Shown piece by piece: positions 57,155 through 62,739 of a stretch of DNA of 64,000 nt. Origin of the DNA: a virus; the IMG/VR virus record IMGVR_UViG_3300015195_000004, positions 1-64,000 of that record. One strand, written 5' to 3'. Every line of letters starts with the position of its first letter. Position 1 is the stretch's first letter. Made by a program: the position numbers and the translations under genes. The notes under the pieces are model-generated. The model was not told the DNA's origin and searched no databases. It saw only the letters and a program-made list of their open reading frames with translations.

Positions 57155-57183
57155 ATAATAACATAAGAGTATAGTTTAATCAA
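57155..57183 (-). promoter_or_regulatory. Promoter with ATACTCTTATG in spacer
   Basis: TTGATT, 17 bases, TATTAT. The spacer carries ATACTCTTATG on the - strand, nearly the same as in the promoters at 59608 and 60257. Confidence 0.72.
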
Positions 57184-57261
57184 GTATGAAATGCCGGTTT
57201 TATGTAAAGATTAGGACCTTAAAATCGCCTACTAATCTTGGTTACGGGACGGTTACGGTGT

Positions 57262-57381
57262 CTAAACCGCGTATTTTATTGTACAATGCCTCACATTGTT
57301 GCTGGAATGGACTAGTTGGTGTATCGGCGCGCGCCCTAGCGCGAACAGTATAGTGGCTAGTTGTTGGCTATTAAGCTTCAT
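57262..57381 (-). CDS. Small hypothetical protein, 39 aa
   Basis: MKLNSQQLATILFALGRAPI starts behind AAGGAGAG; the 16 bases at the start are identical to those of the 55385 gene. The ATG overlaps the upstream stop (ATGA). Function unknown. Confidence 0.55.
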   Translation of the reverse strand: MKLNSQQLATILFALGRAPIHQLVHSSNNVRHCTIKYAV

Positions 57382-57515
57382 ATCGTCTCTCCTTGTCCGT
57401 TGCATCCGTTGTTTTCGTTTACAGCCTTCAAGTAGGCCACACAGGCGGCACATGGTATGCCTGTTTCCTTTAGTTGCTTATCGCAGGCGTCCGTTTCTTC
57501 TTGCCTAACACGCAT
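57378..57515 (-). CDS. Small Cys-containing protein, 45 aa
   Basis: MRVRQEETDACDKQLKETGI followed by PCAACVAYL: four cysteines with a C-x2-C. AAGGAGAA precedes the ATG. Encoded in a locally GC-rich block of small overlapping genes. Confidence 0.58.
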   Translation of the reverse strand: MRVRQEETDACDKQLKETGIPCAACVAYLKAVNENNGCNGQGETI

Positions 57516-57529
57516 TGTCAGTTCTCCTT

Positions 57530-57634
57530 CTACTTCGCGTTGCGGGCTAGGAGTTCCAGCCCTGCGAGCGCGTTCTCGGCGATGAACTTGGACTTCGTTG
57601 TTGCCAGGTGGTTGAGTGAGGGTGAGAGTTTCAT
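57530..57634 (-). CDS. Small hypothetical protein, 34 aa
   Basis: MKLSPSLNHLATTKSKFIAE, then an Ala/Leu helix (ENALAGLELLARNAK). AAGGAGAA precedes the ATG. A TATAAC box at 57658-57663 on the - strand, preceded by CTAGAG, may be its -10 element; the -35 is unclear. Confidence 0.55.
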   Translation of the reverse strand: MKLSPSLNHLATTKSKFIAENALAGLELLARNAK

Positions 57635-57724
57635 GTCGATTCTCCTTCTGTGCTTTGGTTATACTCTAGTGATCGGCAGTTCACATCCCCACTTTAGCCC
57701 TTCTGTGTATCAGTACTGTAAAGG

Positions 57725-57853
57725 TTACGACTTGCCCCACAAATGCCCCAGGAGACCGCCTTTCGCCCCCTTACCATCACCCATCCTATCGACCCAAAGC
57801 GTCTCCTGTGCCCTCCTGTGAGTAAGCAAGCGTCTACTATCTTGAGCACACAT
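57725..57853 (-). CDS. Uncertain small gene, 42 aa
   Basis: MCAQDSRRLLTHRRAQETLW and a Gly/Lys-rich end (GDGKGAKGGLLGHLWGKS). It has no convincing ribosome binding site at 57853; an internal ATG at 57784 follows GATAGG. A second - strand frame over the same stretch (57694-57876, MACSPYYACVLK...) is equally possible. GC-rich like its neighbours. Only one of these can be the main gene. Confidence 0.3.
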   Translation of the reverse strand: MCAQDSRRLLTHRRAQETLWVDRMGDGKGAKGGLLGHLWGKS

Positions 57854-57879
57854 GCATAGTAAGGCGAGCATGCCATTTG

Positions 57880-58062
57880 CTAGTTTTCCCGAAGGTCGTT
57901 GAGAAGCGATAGTGACAGCAAGAATCCCATCGCGTCTTTTCGTGGTTCAATGCCGGTGATGATGACTTCTTCGCCCGGATCATTTTGCCCGTTTGCGTCT
58001 ATGAAAACTTCTAGGTTGCTTGGATATTGGGACAGGGCGTGAACTAAGTCTTTAATTTTCAT
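57880..58062 (-). CDS. Small phage protein of the MKIKDL type, 60 aa
   Basis: MKIKDLVHALSQYPSNLEVF then IDANGQNDPGEEVIITGIE fits the same small-protein type as 43315, 51089 and 51795 (start M-x-V/I-x-x-L, LxxxxxV/F strand, acidic loop). It starts 1 base after the upstream stop. Function unknown. Confidence 0.62.
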   Translation of the reverse strand: MKIKDLVHALSQYPSNLEVFIDANGQNDPGEEVIITGIEPRKDAMGFLLSLSLLNDLREN

Positions 58063-58063
58063 C

Positions 58064-58156
58064 TCACACCGCCAATGCGGATTGGTAGGCTTCGTAATCA
58101 GCAGGGCTATCAAGCTTATGCTTGCAAAAGTCTTTAAGTACTTCGTCCTGCGTCAT
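58064..58156 (-). CDS. Small acidic protein, 30 aa
   Basis: MTQDEVLKDFCKHKLDSPAD is a single amphipathic helix with an AYQSALAV end. AAAGGTAA precedes the ATG, and it lies between two coupled genes. Function unknown. Confidence 0.52.
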   Translation of the reverse strand: MTQDEVLKDFCKHKLDSPADYEAYQSALAV

Positions 58157-58157
58157 G

Positions 58158-58274
58158 TTAATTACCTTTCAAGATTTCATGTAGATTAAGGAAGAAAATC
58201 GCCATTCCTTCAGTATGTATTACGTAATGTGAGGGATTTTGTATTAGTTCCAGAATGTCGGCTGAAAGTATCAT
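58158..58274 (-). CDS. Small protein, paralogue of the 55236 product, 38 aa
   Basis: MILSADILELIQNPSHYVIH aligns with the 55236 product (MRLSQDLINLLEHPNHYYVS). ATGA overlap with the upstream gene. Function unknown. Confidence 0.58.
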   Translation of the reverse strand: MILSADILELIQNPSHYVIHTEGMAIFFLNLHEILKGN

Positions 58275-58408
58275 TTGATGCCCGCGATCGTAATTTCCAT
58301 ATAAAGGTACTCTCTAGTAGGCCATGAGACCTTGCAGGAGTGGAGGATGTAGTCCTTCCAAGATTTAGATTGTCCTGAGAACCAGTATAAGCTTCTTGAG
58401 ACTTCCAT
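58271..58408 (-). CDS. Small hypothetical protein, 45 aa
   Basis: MEVSRSLYWFSGQSKSWKDY is an aromatic-rich small protein, ending EITIAGIK. GGGAGAAA precedes the ATG. First gene of a unit from its own promoter; coupled to the next. Confidence 0.58.
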   Translation of the reverse strand: MEVSRSLYWFSGQSKSWKDYILHSCKVSWPTREYLYMEITIAGIK

Positions 58409-58429
58409 TTGAATTTCTCCCTTTTCTAG

Positions 58430-58458
58430 ATTATACTCTTATTAAGTACAAAATGCAA
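58430..58458 (-). promoter_or_regulatory. Promoter with AAGAGTATAAT
   Basis: TTGCAT, 17 bases, TATAAT; the junction reads AATAAGAGTATAAT, the shared right-hand motif overlapping the -10. Confidence 0.72.
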
Positions 58459-58462
58459 GCTT

Positions 58463-58756
58463 TTAAGTAGGGGTATTTGCTTCCTTTACATACTCTTCAA
58501 GGAGCCTCGCTTCGCAGGTATTACGATTACAATACGCAGAAATTGTTTGAGTATTGAAGAAAACTTCCCATACTCCACCCCTCGAACGCATTCCCCAACC
58601 ACCTTTTACCATGTATTGAAGCTTGGCCGATCTAGAATACTTGCATGTTACATAATGCCCGTTTTCTTGATTAATCGGTACTTCACAGTAAACGCATATC
58701 CCTTTTTCAAGGTTTTCAGTTTCGCGTTCCTTGTATAGTTCGGTTGGGGTTTTCAT
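58463..58756 (-). CDS. Hypothetical zinc-finger-like protein, 97 aa
   Basis: GICVYCEVPINQENGHYVTC (C-x2-C, then HxxxC) followed by CNRNTCEARLL gives five or six metal-type residues. Middle is basic with Gly/Trp (MVKGGWGMRSRGGVWEVFF). Ribosome binding site GAGGAG. Possible RNA or DNA binding. Confidence 0.65.
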   Translation of the reverse strand: MKTPTELYKERETENLEKGICVYCEVPINQENGHYVTCKYSRSAKLQYMVKGGWGMRSRGGVWEVFFNTQTISAYCNRNTCEARLLEEYVKEANTPT

Positions 58757-58778
58757 ATTCTGTACTCCTCTTTTATAT

Positions 58779-58807
58779 ATAATAGCAGAGTATACTTATA
58801 TCGTCAA
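58779..58807 (-). promoter_or_regulatory. Promoter with AGTATACTCTGC spacer
   Basis: TTGACG, 17 bases, TATTAT; the spacer contains GTATACTCTGC next to the -10. Confidence 0.75.
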
Positions 58808-58833
58808 GTAGTTAATTGTAAAGAAATTGCCGG

Positions 58834-58888
58834 AAAAAGAGAAAAGCCTCTACCGGAACCCCGCTATAACCCAGGGTAAGGGGAGGCT
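58834..58888 (-). terminator. Rho-independent terminator
   Basis: AGCCTC pairs with GAGGCT across a GC-rich inner structure; on the - strand the stem is followed by TTTTCTCTTTTT. It ends the 59012 transcript. Confidence 0.7.
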
Positions 58889-58925
58889 ATTAGTTTTGGT
58901 ACGGTAAACTTTATTGCTTTTATCC

Positions 58926-59012
58926 TCAAATTAGCAGGAGTTTACTTCCAGGGGTTAAAATTAGTGCCCTTTTTAAGTACCATCTAGGGCTAAGATGTAA
59001 GGAGTCTTTCAT
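58926..59012 (-). CDS. Possible 28-aa peptide
   Basis: MKDSLHLSPRWYLKRALILT follows a good promoter by about 10 bases, with only GAGG touching the ATG. The rest of the 130-base transcript to the terminator is open for RNA structure. It could be a small RNA rather than a gene. Confidence 0.3.
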   Translation of the reverse strand: MKDSLHLSPRWYLKRALILTPGSKLLLI

Positions 59013-59027
59013 CCTCGGTGTATCTAT

Positions 59028-59056
59028 ACTATACTACCTTTTTAGTTTATTGTCAA
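59028..59056 (-). promoter_or_regulatory. Near-consensus promoter of a short transcript
   Basis: TTGACA, 17 bases, TATAGT. The transcript would run about 190 bases to the terminator at 58834 and contains at most a 28-codon frame. Confidence 0.75.
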
Positions 59057-59064
59057 GTGTTATT

Positions 59065-59193
59065 TTAGGGGTTTACGATGTCGTTACGATAGAGAAGAAT
59101 AAATCCTAGAAATTTCCAATCGGTCCTAAGGACAGGCTTGGCATAGCCTAAAATGTCGCGCGGTTGGAAAACATACGTTTTCTTAGTGATCAT
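59065..59193 (-). CDS. Small hypothetical protein, 42 aa
   Basis: MITKKTYVFQPRDILGYAKP, then VLRTDWKFLGFILLYRNDIV. GGAAGA lies 6 bases before the ATG, one base after the stop of the upstream gene. Function unknown. Confidence 0.57.
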   Translation of the reverse strand: MITKKTYVFQPRDILGYAKPVLRTDWKFLGFILLYRNDIVNP

Positions 59194-59194
59194 A

Positions 59195-59311
59195 TCAATT
59201 CTTCCTTTTCTCCGCATTTATAGCAGAATATATTTTCATAAGATGTTCTACAGGAAGGGTGCCGTTTTTAATCATCGGCAGTAGGCGTTGAAATTCTTCG
59301 CATGCAGTCAT
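59195..59311 (-). CDS. Small protein MTACEEFQRL type, 38 aa
   Basis: MTACEEFQRLLPMIKNGTLP is repeated in shorter form at 59941 (MTACEELQRLLP). Helical. It follows the 59323 gene as the 59941 gene follows the 59997 gene, so the two-gene block is duplicated. Confidence 0.6.
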   Translation of the reverse strand: MTACEEFQRLLPMIKNGTLPVEHLMKIYSAINAEKRKN

Positions 59312-59322
59312 TTTTTGACCTT

Positions 59323-59589
59323 TTAGTGCCTATGAGACTTTTGCGGGAGCGGAATACTGATCGGACCTACTCCGGTTTTAGGATTCGCCTTGAAAAACAG
59401 TGTAGCGGAAAACTGAGACAATGCGGCCTGAGCATAGGGTACAGGCTCTTTGCCATTGTACAAATCGTGGTATAGTGGAGGAGTTACCGTTTCATAAAAT
59501 GCGTTGCCGTTCGTCACTCCATACTCATACCTTGTGTAGCCAATAGTTGGTTTTGTAGTTAATACTTCTAGAGTGTCTGAAAGTTTCAT
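59323..59589 (-). CDS. Hypothetical protein, paralogue of the 59997 product, 88 aa
   Basis: MKLSDTLEVLTTKPTIGYTR with LYHDLYNGKEPVPYAQAALS and QFSATLFF; the paralogue has MKVSTSIRILATHNP, NLYHELRGNRG and RFSAKLF in the same order. GGAGTAGAAC precedes the ATG. Function unknown. Confidence 0.62.
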   Translation of the reverse strand: MKLSDTLEVLTTKPTIGYTRYEYGVTNGNAFYETVTPPLYHDLYNGKEPVPYAQAALSQFSATLFFKANPKTGVGPISIPLPQKSHRH

Positions 59590-59607
59590 GTTCTACTCCT
59601 TTAATAT

Positions 59608-59636
59608 ATAATAACACATAAGAGTATAGAAGTCAA
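59608..59636 (-). promoter_or_regulatory. Promoter with ATACTCTTATGTG spacer
   Basis: TTGACT, 17 bases, TATTAT. The spacer reads TCTATACTCTTATGTGT on the - strand, close to those at 57155 and 60257. Confidence 0.75.
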
Positions 59637-59651
59637 GATCGTTATGTAAAG

Positions 59652-59674
59652 AAAAAAGAGAACCGGAGTCCTCT
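59652..59674 (-). terminator. Rho-independent terminator
   Basis: AGAGGAC pairs with GTTCTCT (one G-T pair) around TCCG, then TTTTT on the - strand. It ends the lipoprotein unit, just before the next promoter. Confidence 0.75.
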
Positions 59675-59688
59675 AGTTTCATTCCTTT

Positions 59689-59829
59689 TTAGTGAACGAT
59701 ACAGAATGGGGAGGGATGTCCTGGTTGGCAAGGGAAGCTTAGGGTTGTGTGATTTGCCGGAATGGTTCCGGCACTAGGACTACATGCCGATACGGCAAGA
59801 AGGGTAAGGATTGTGATTAGTTTATTCAT
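59689..59829 (-). CDS. Small lipoprotein, 46 aa
   Basis: MNKLITILTLLAVSACSPSA is a lipoprotein signal with the lipid Cys at position 16; the mature part of 30 residues has two cysteines (SFPCQPG, PFCIVH). The ATG lies 6 bases after TATAGT, with TTGCAA 18 bases further up, so the message may be leaderless. A terminator follows: a one-gene unit, like a lysogenic or host-surface gene. Confidence 0.66.
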   Translation of the reverse strand: MNKLITILTLLAVSACSPSAGTIPANHTTLSFPCQPGHPSPFCIVH

Positions 59830-59940
59830 ATTTGTACTATACTATATATTTTTGCCTTTTTGCAATAGTCAAGAAGGGTCTTGCTTGCTTTAGCCAGGGA
59901 TTTGAGCAGCAGCGTAAGCTTCCGGGTTAGTTATTTCTTT

Positions 59941-59997
59941 TTAATGTATTTCCAGGAAGATCGGCAGCAGTCTTTGCAATTCTTCGCAGGCAGTCAT
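59941..59997 (-). CDS. Truncated paralogue of the 59195 product, 18 aa
   Basis: MTACEELQRLLPIFLEIH matches the first 12 residues of the 38-residue product at 59195 and then ends early. It is coupled by TAATG to the 59997 gene. It is probably a degenerating copy. Confidence 0.45.
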   Translation of the reverse strand: MTACEELQRLLPIFLEIH

Positions 59998-60221
59998 TAT
60001 AAATACCTACTTGTCGAAGTGCTTCCGAACCCACTAAAGAGTTTAGCGGAGAAGCGAGATTTTCCGGCACGGCCTACAAACGACCCTCTATTTCCTCTTA
60101 ATTCATGGTAAAGATTTACCGCCCTTTCCTCTTGTCCTACTGTGCCGGAATTGTGAGGAATGATTAAGTAGTCATTAGGATTATGAGTAGCTAGGATTCT
60201 AATTGAAGTTGAAACTTTCAT
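59997..60221 (-). CDS. Hypothetical protein, paralogue of the 59323 product, 74 aa
   Basis: MKVSTSIRILATHNPNDYLI and NLYHELRGNRGSFVGRAGKS align with the 59323 product. Basic C terminus. AAGGAGAAAC precedes the ATG. Function unknown. Confidence 0.6.
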   Translation of the reverse strand: MKVSTSIRILATHNPNDYLIIPHNSGTVGQEERAVNLYHELRGNRGSFVGRAGKSRFSAKLFSGFGSTSTSRYL

Positions 60222-60256
60222 GTCTGTTTCTCCTTAAGTGTTTAGTGCTTTAATAC

Positions 60257-60286
60257 ATAATAACACATGAGAGTATAGGATGTCAA
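60257..60286 (-). promoter_or_regulatory. Promoter with ATACTCTCATGTG spacer
   Basis: TTGACA, 18 bases, TATTAT. The spacer reads ATACTCTCATGTGT. The -35 box overlaps the stop codon of the regulator gene at 60283. Confidence 0.72.
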
Positions 60287-60534
60287 GTGATTAACCCTGT
60301 TCTCACAGCAATCATTACAGCATGGGTGCGATTATCAGCACCTAGTTTTTGAAACATATCGCATAAATGGTTCTTTACCGTTTTTTCGGAAATTCCTAGC
60401 ATTTTGCCGATTTCGGGATTAGTTCTTCCTTCTGCGAGAATGTCAAGAATTTGTGTTTGTCTTTCCGATAAAGCATTAAGGTCTTTAGGTACAAACCTTT
60501 TTGCTCTAGCAGTAACAATTTCTGTATAATTCAT
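60283..60534 (-). CDS. LuxR/NarL-type HTH transcription regulator, 83 aa
   Basis: LSERQTQILDILAEGRTNPE followed by IGKMLGISEKTVKNHLCDMF and QKLGADNRTHAVMIAVRTGL is a complete LuxR-type helix-turn-helix domain, with the usual EKTVKNH recognition helix. There is no receiver or ligand domain, so it acts as a stand-alone DNA binder, as in small phage or GerE-like regulators. It is the last gene of the 61239 unit and overlaps the next promoter. A natural candidate to bind the AGAGTATA motif in the neighbouring promoters; that link is inference. Confidence 0.88.
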   Translation of the reverse strand: MNYTEIVTARAKRFVPKDLNALSERQTQILDILAEGRTNPEIGKMLGISEKTVKNHLCDMFQKLGADNRTHAVMIAVRTGLIT

Positions 60535-60695
60535 CAGAATGGTCCCGTATAGTGAAGGGCATCAACTGCTAAGAACATTGCTTCCGTCTCGTCAAAAGCT
60601 TCTTGTAATTGATCTTCGGTAGAAACTTGTGGCAAAAATCCTAAAAGATAGCGTTTATATTCAGGGTTGCCTAAAGATTGGTGGTTGGAGTACAT
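60534..60695 (-). CDS. Hypothetical protein, 53 aa
   Basis: MYSNHQSLGNPEYKRYLLGF then LPQVSTEDQLQEAFDETEAM: helical and acidic. The stop overlaps the regulator start (TGATG), so the two are co-translated; it may partner with the regulator. Confidence 0.6.
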   Translation of the reverse strand: MYSNHQSLGNPEYKRYLLGFLPQVSTEDQLQEAFDETEAMFLAVDALHYTGPF

Positions 60696-60696
60696 T

Positions 60697-61239
60697 TTAG
60701 AACGCATTCTCATTAAGATATTCGTTTTCCTCGTCTGTGAGGTCTTTATAGATTAGGTATCCGTCATTTGATATTACAGTATATCCGGCTTCAAATAATT
60801 TGGTTTCCATTTCGGTAGCAATTTCGTATATATTGCCGTTTTCGTCTGGTTCTGAATACTCCTCAATGCCTTCTGGTACTTCTTGCTCCAGCAACCCGCA
60901 GGCATCAAGGATTAAGCAATTTGATAAAAACCTTCCTCTAGAACCATCCCGCGCGATTATACATTTTGAATCTATAGAAAATTGTAGTCTGTCCTCTTTC
61001 TCCTCATCTGTTTCATCTAAAATTTCATTGCAAGTTGTTTCAGATAGATTCCCATGATCGGATAGTATATATGCAGAAGGAAAGAAATTCGGTCCTATTG
61101 CGTCTAAAACGTCCTTCTTATTGTCATAAAATTTCCCGTTATAGTTCCAGCCGGTTTTCGATCCTAGGAGACCATATGATACTTCTACTACTGATTCGTA
61201 AAGTTCATCTTGTGAGGGATTCTCATTATCTTCGGACAT
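60697..61239 (-). CDS. Acidic hypothetical protein, 180 aa
   Basis: Strongly acidic (Glu/Asp-rich ends), with KCIIARDGSRGRFLSNCLIL in the middle. The DG-x-RG-x-FL element resembles DDGRGHFLAAYD in the 61429 product, a recurrent phage sequence. AAGGAGAAA precedes the ATG; the -10 TATACT (61277-61282) has CATAAGAG in front and a weak -35. First gene of the regulator unit. Confidence 0.65.
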   Translation of the reverse strand: MSEDNENPSQDELYESVVEVSYGLLGSKTGWNYNGKFYDNKKDVLDAIGPNFFPSAYILSDHGNLSETTCNEILDETDEEKEDRLQFSIDSKCIIARDGSRGRFLSNCLILDACGLLEQEVPEGIEEYSEPDENGNIYEIATEMETKLFEAGYTVISNDGYLIYKDLTDEENEYLNENAF

Positions 61240-61359
61240 CGGTTTTCTCCTTATGTGAGAAGTTCTGTTCCCTCAGTATACTCTTATGGTTCTAGGAACG
61301 TAAGGGCTATTCTGCAATAAATTGTAAAGAAACACTAACAAAATGCCGCACGGTAAGCA

Positions 61360-61388
61360 TTGACATTCTTATGATATGAGAGTATACT
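61360..61388 (+). promoter_or_regulatory. Promoter of the rightward small-gene chain
   Basis: TTGACA, 17 bases, TATACT; junction ATGAGAGTATACT, again the AGAGTATA motif. It is divergent from the 61239 unit. A hairpin GAGGC-AAT-GCCTC (61402-61414) lies in the leader before AAAAGGAA. Confidence 0.8.
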
Positions 61389-61428
61389 ATGGATGTCTTC
61401 GAGGCAATGCCTCAGAAAAGGAAATAAC

Positions 61429-61845
61429 ATGATTACCGGAACAGATGTTGAAACCGAGAAGATTCAAGCACTAGCGCAGCATCTTGACATTGGCCTAGAT
61501 TCGGCAGCATTTAAGTTTGATGCTAGAGATTACAAAGTCCTTACAGATGAGGAAGCGGATGAAGCAGTTAAGGATTATATTTGCGAATCTGCCTGGGCGT
61601 TTAAGGCATCCTTCATTCTGGAGCATACAAAGCTTCCTTACGAAGCAAAGGAAATGATTGAAAATTTCCAAGAGAAATGCGAAGGAGCAAATGATACGAT
61701 TCTTGCATTAATCACGGATTTTGATAAGTTTCGTAAAGATGCAGTTAGCGACGATGGTAGGGGGCATTTTCTAGCAGCATACGATTCTGAAGAGAATGAA
61801 GAAGTTGTAAATGGAACTACCTACTTCATCTATAGGGATAACTAG
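61429..61845 (+). CDS. Conserved phage-type protein, 138 aa
   Basis: A helical protein (KIQALAQHLDIGLDSAAFKF, FKASFILEHTKLPYEAKEMI) ending with DDGRGHFLAAYDSEENEEVV and a YFIYR strand, a recurrent ending in phage proteins of unknown function. Start at 61429 behind AAAAGGAAA; an upstream in-frame ATG at 61393 lies at the transcription start. First gene of a seven-gene + strand chain. Confidence 0.7.
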   Translation: MITGTDVETEKIQALAQHLDIGLDSAAFKFDARDYKVLTDEEADEAVKDYICESAWAFKASFILEHTKLPYEAKEMIENFQEKCEGANDTILALITDFDKFRKDAVSDDGRGHFLAAYDSEENEEVVNGTTYFIYRDN

Positions 61846-61846
61846 G

Positions 61847-61972
61847 ATGAAGCAAGCATTAGTATTAGTCCTTACCCTTAATGTAATCCTCTATATGCCT
61901 TCTGCCGGATTAGCAAGAGGGGGAGGACATCATTCAAGCAGTCACCACTCTTACCACCATAGGAGCAGATAA
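61847..61972 (+). CDS. Small secreted His/Ser-rich protein, 41 aa
   Basis: MKQALVLVLTLNVILYMPSA is a signal peptide, cleavable after SAG-LA; the mature end GGGHHSSSHHSYHH has seven histidines and could bind metal. The ATG is one base after the previous stop. Function unknown. Confidence 0.6.
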   Translation: MKQALVLVLTLNVILYMPSAGLARGGGHHSSSHHSYHHRSR

Positions 61973-62124
61973 TGCCGACTTTTGTAGAGCAAGCAGAATC
62001 TTGGGCAAGCGATAAATACCCAAATCATACATTTTGTGATATGGAAATTTCCGACTGGATTCAACTTATAGAAATGAATTACATAGGAGGTTGGAGGCAG
62101 TTTGTTTCTGAGAGGTATCAATGA
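61972..62124 (+). CDS. Hypothetical protein, 50 aa
   Basis: MPTFVEQAESWASDKYPNHT then FCDMEISDWIQLIEMNYIGG: acidic small protein with several Trp. TAATG coupling with the previous gene and ATGA with the next. Confidence 0.58.
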   Translation: MPTFVEQAESWASDKYPNHTFCDMEISDWIQLIEMNYIGGWRQFVSERYQ

Positions 62125-62261
62125 CTAAACAAGAATTACAAGGAATGTTTGACCGTTTAATTAAAGAACGGCAGCATTTATTCCTTACATATCAATTTAC
62201 AGCACTAATACAATACATATATCATAATGGGTATAAAGTAGAAGGAAAGGTTATTATATAA
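62121..62261 (+). CDS. Hypothetical protein, 46 aa
   Basis: MTKQELQGMFDRLIKERQHL then FLTYQFTALIQYIYHNGYK: an amphipathic helix of unknown role. Overlaps both neighbours by 1-4 bases. Confidence 0.58.
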   Translation: MTKQELQGMFDRLIKERQHLFLTYQFTALIQYIYHNGYKVEGKVII

Positions 62262-62422
62262 TGCCGGATTACAAAACAAATTTCCTGAACATTGAATCTT
62301 GGTTGAGGTGTGGTACTACCAGCATTAAGATTGTTAGGCTTTCAACCCCTTCGGAACCGAACCTAGTATTTCTTCGTGCTGAAGGATTAACTACTTGGGA
62401 TAGCTATGAGGTTAGGGTATGA
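62261..62422 (+). CDS. Hypothetical protein, 53 aa
   Basis: MPDYKTNFLNIESWLRCGTT then SIKIVRLSTPSEPNLVFLRA: a small beta-rich protein. Starts by TAATG and ends by ATGA overlap. Function unknown. Confidence 0.58.
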   Translation: MPDYKTNFLNIESWLRCGTTSIKIVRLSTPSEPNLVFLRAEGLTTWDSYEVRV

Positions 62423-62610
62423 GAGATGTATCACGTATAGACAGAATCCTTGCGTTAGTTCGGGCATATTGGATTAGGAATCCTGACCAGCGTTTCGGGC
62501 AAGTTCTACTTAATACTGCATTTCTTGCAAGTGATGCCCCCGTACCGTTTATGTGGAATCAAGAAGATGATGTCACAGAAAAATGCATCTGGTTTTGGGG
62601 CAATGACTAA
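62419..62610 (+). CDS. Hypothetical protein, 63 aa
   Basis: MRDVSRIDRILALVRAYWIR followed by NPDQRFGQVLLNTAFLASDA resembles small phage proteins with a DP-x-RFGQLL turn. Coupled to neighbours on both sides. Confidence 0.62.
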   Translation: MRDVSRIDRILALVRAYWIRNPDQRFGQVLLNTAFLASDAPVPFMWNQEDDVTEKCIWFWGND

Positions 62611-62723
62611 TGCTACTTCTTGCAGCACATTTGGTAGTTTTATCCTTCATTATACTAGGATTAAAACTAATAGAATCTCCAGAGTATAAGAAATACAGAA
62701 AGCAACGTGGCTACTTCTTGTAA
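62610..62723 (+). CDS. Small membrane peptide, 37 aa
   Basis: One hydrophobic segment (LLLAAHLVVLSFIILGLKLI) and a basic tail (YKKYRKQRGYF): an N-out/C-in membrane peptide. TAATG coupling to the previous gene; the recombinase starts 16 bases later. Confidence 0.56.
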   Translation: MLLLAAHLVVLSFIILGLKLIESPEYKKYRKQRGYFL

Positions 62724-62739
62724 GCCTAAAGGAATTATT

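Noticed and set aside
57474-57821. 115-codon frame on the + strand
   Set aside because: It is an antisense shadow of several small - strand genes that have strong AAGGAG sites.
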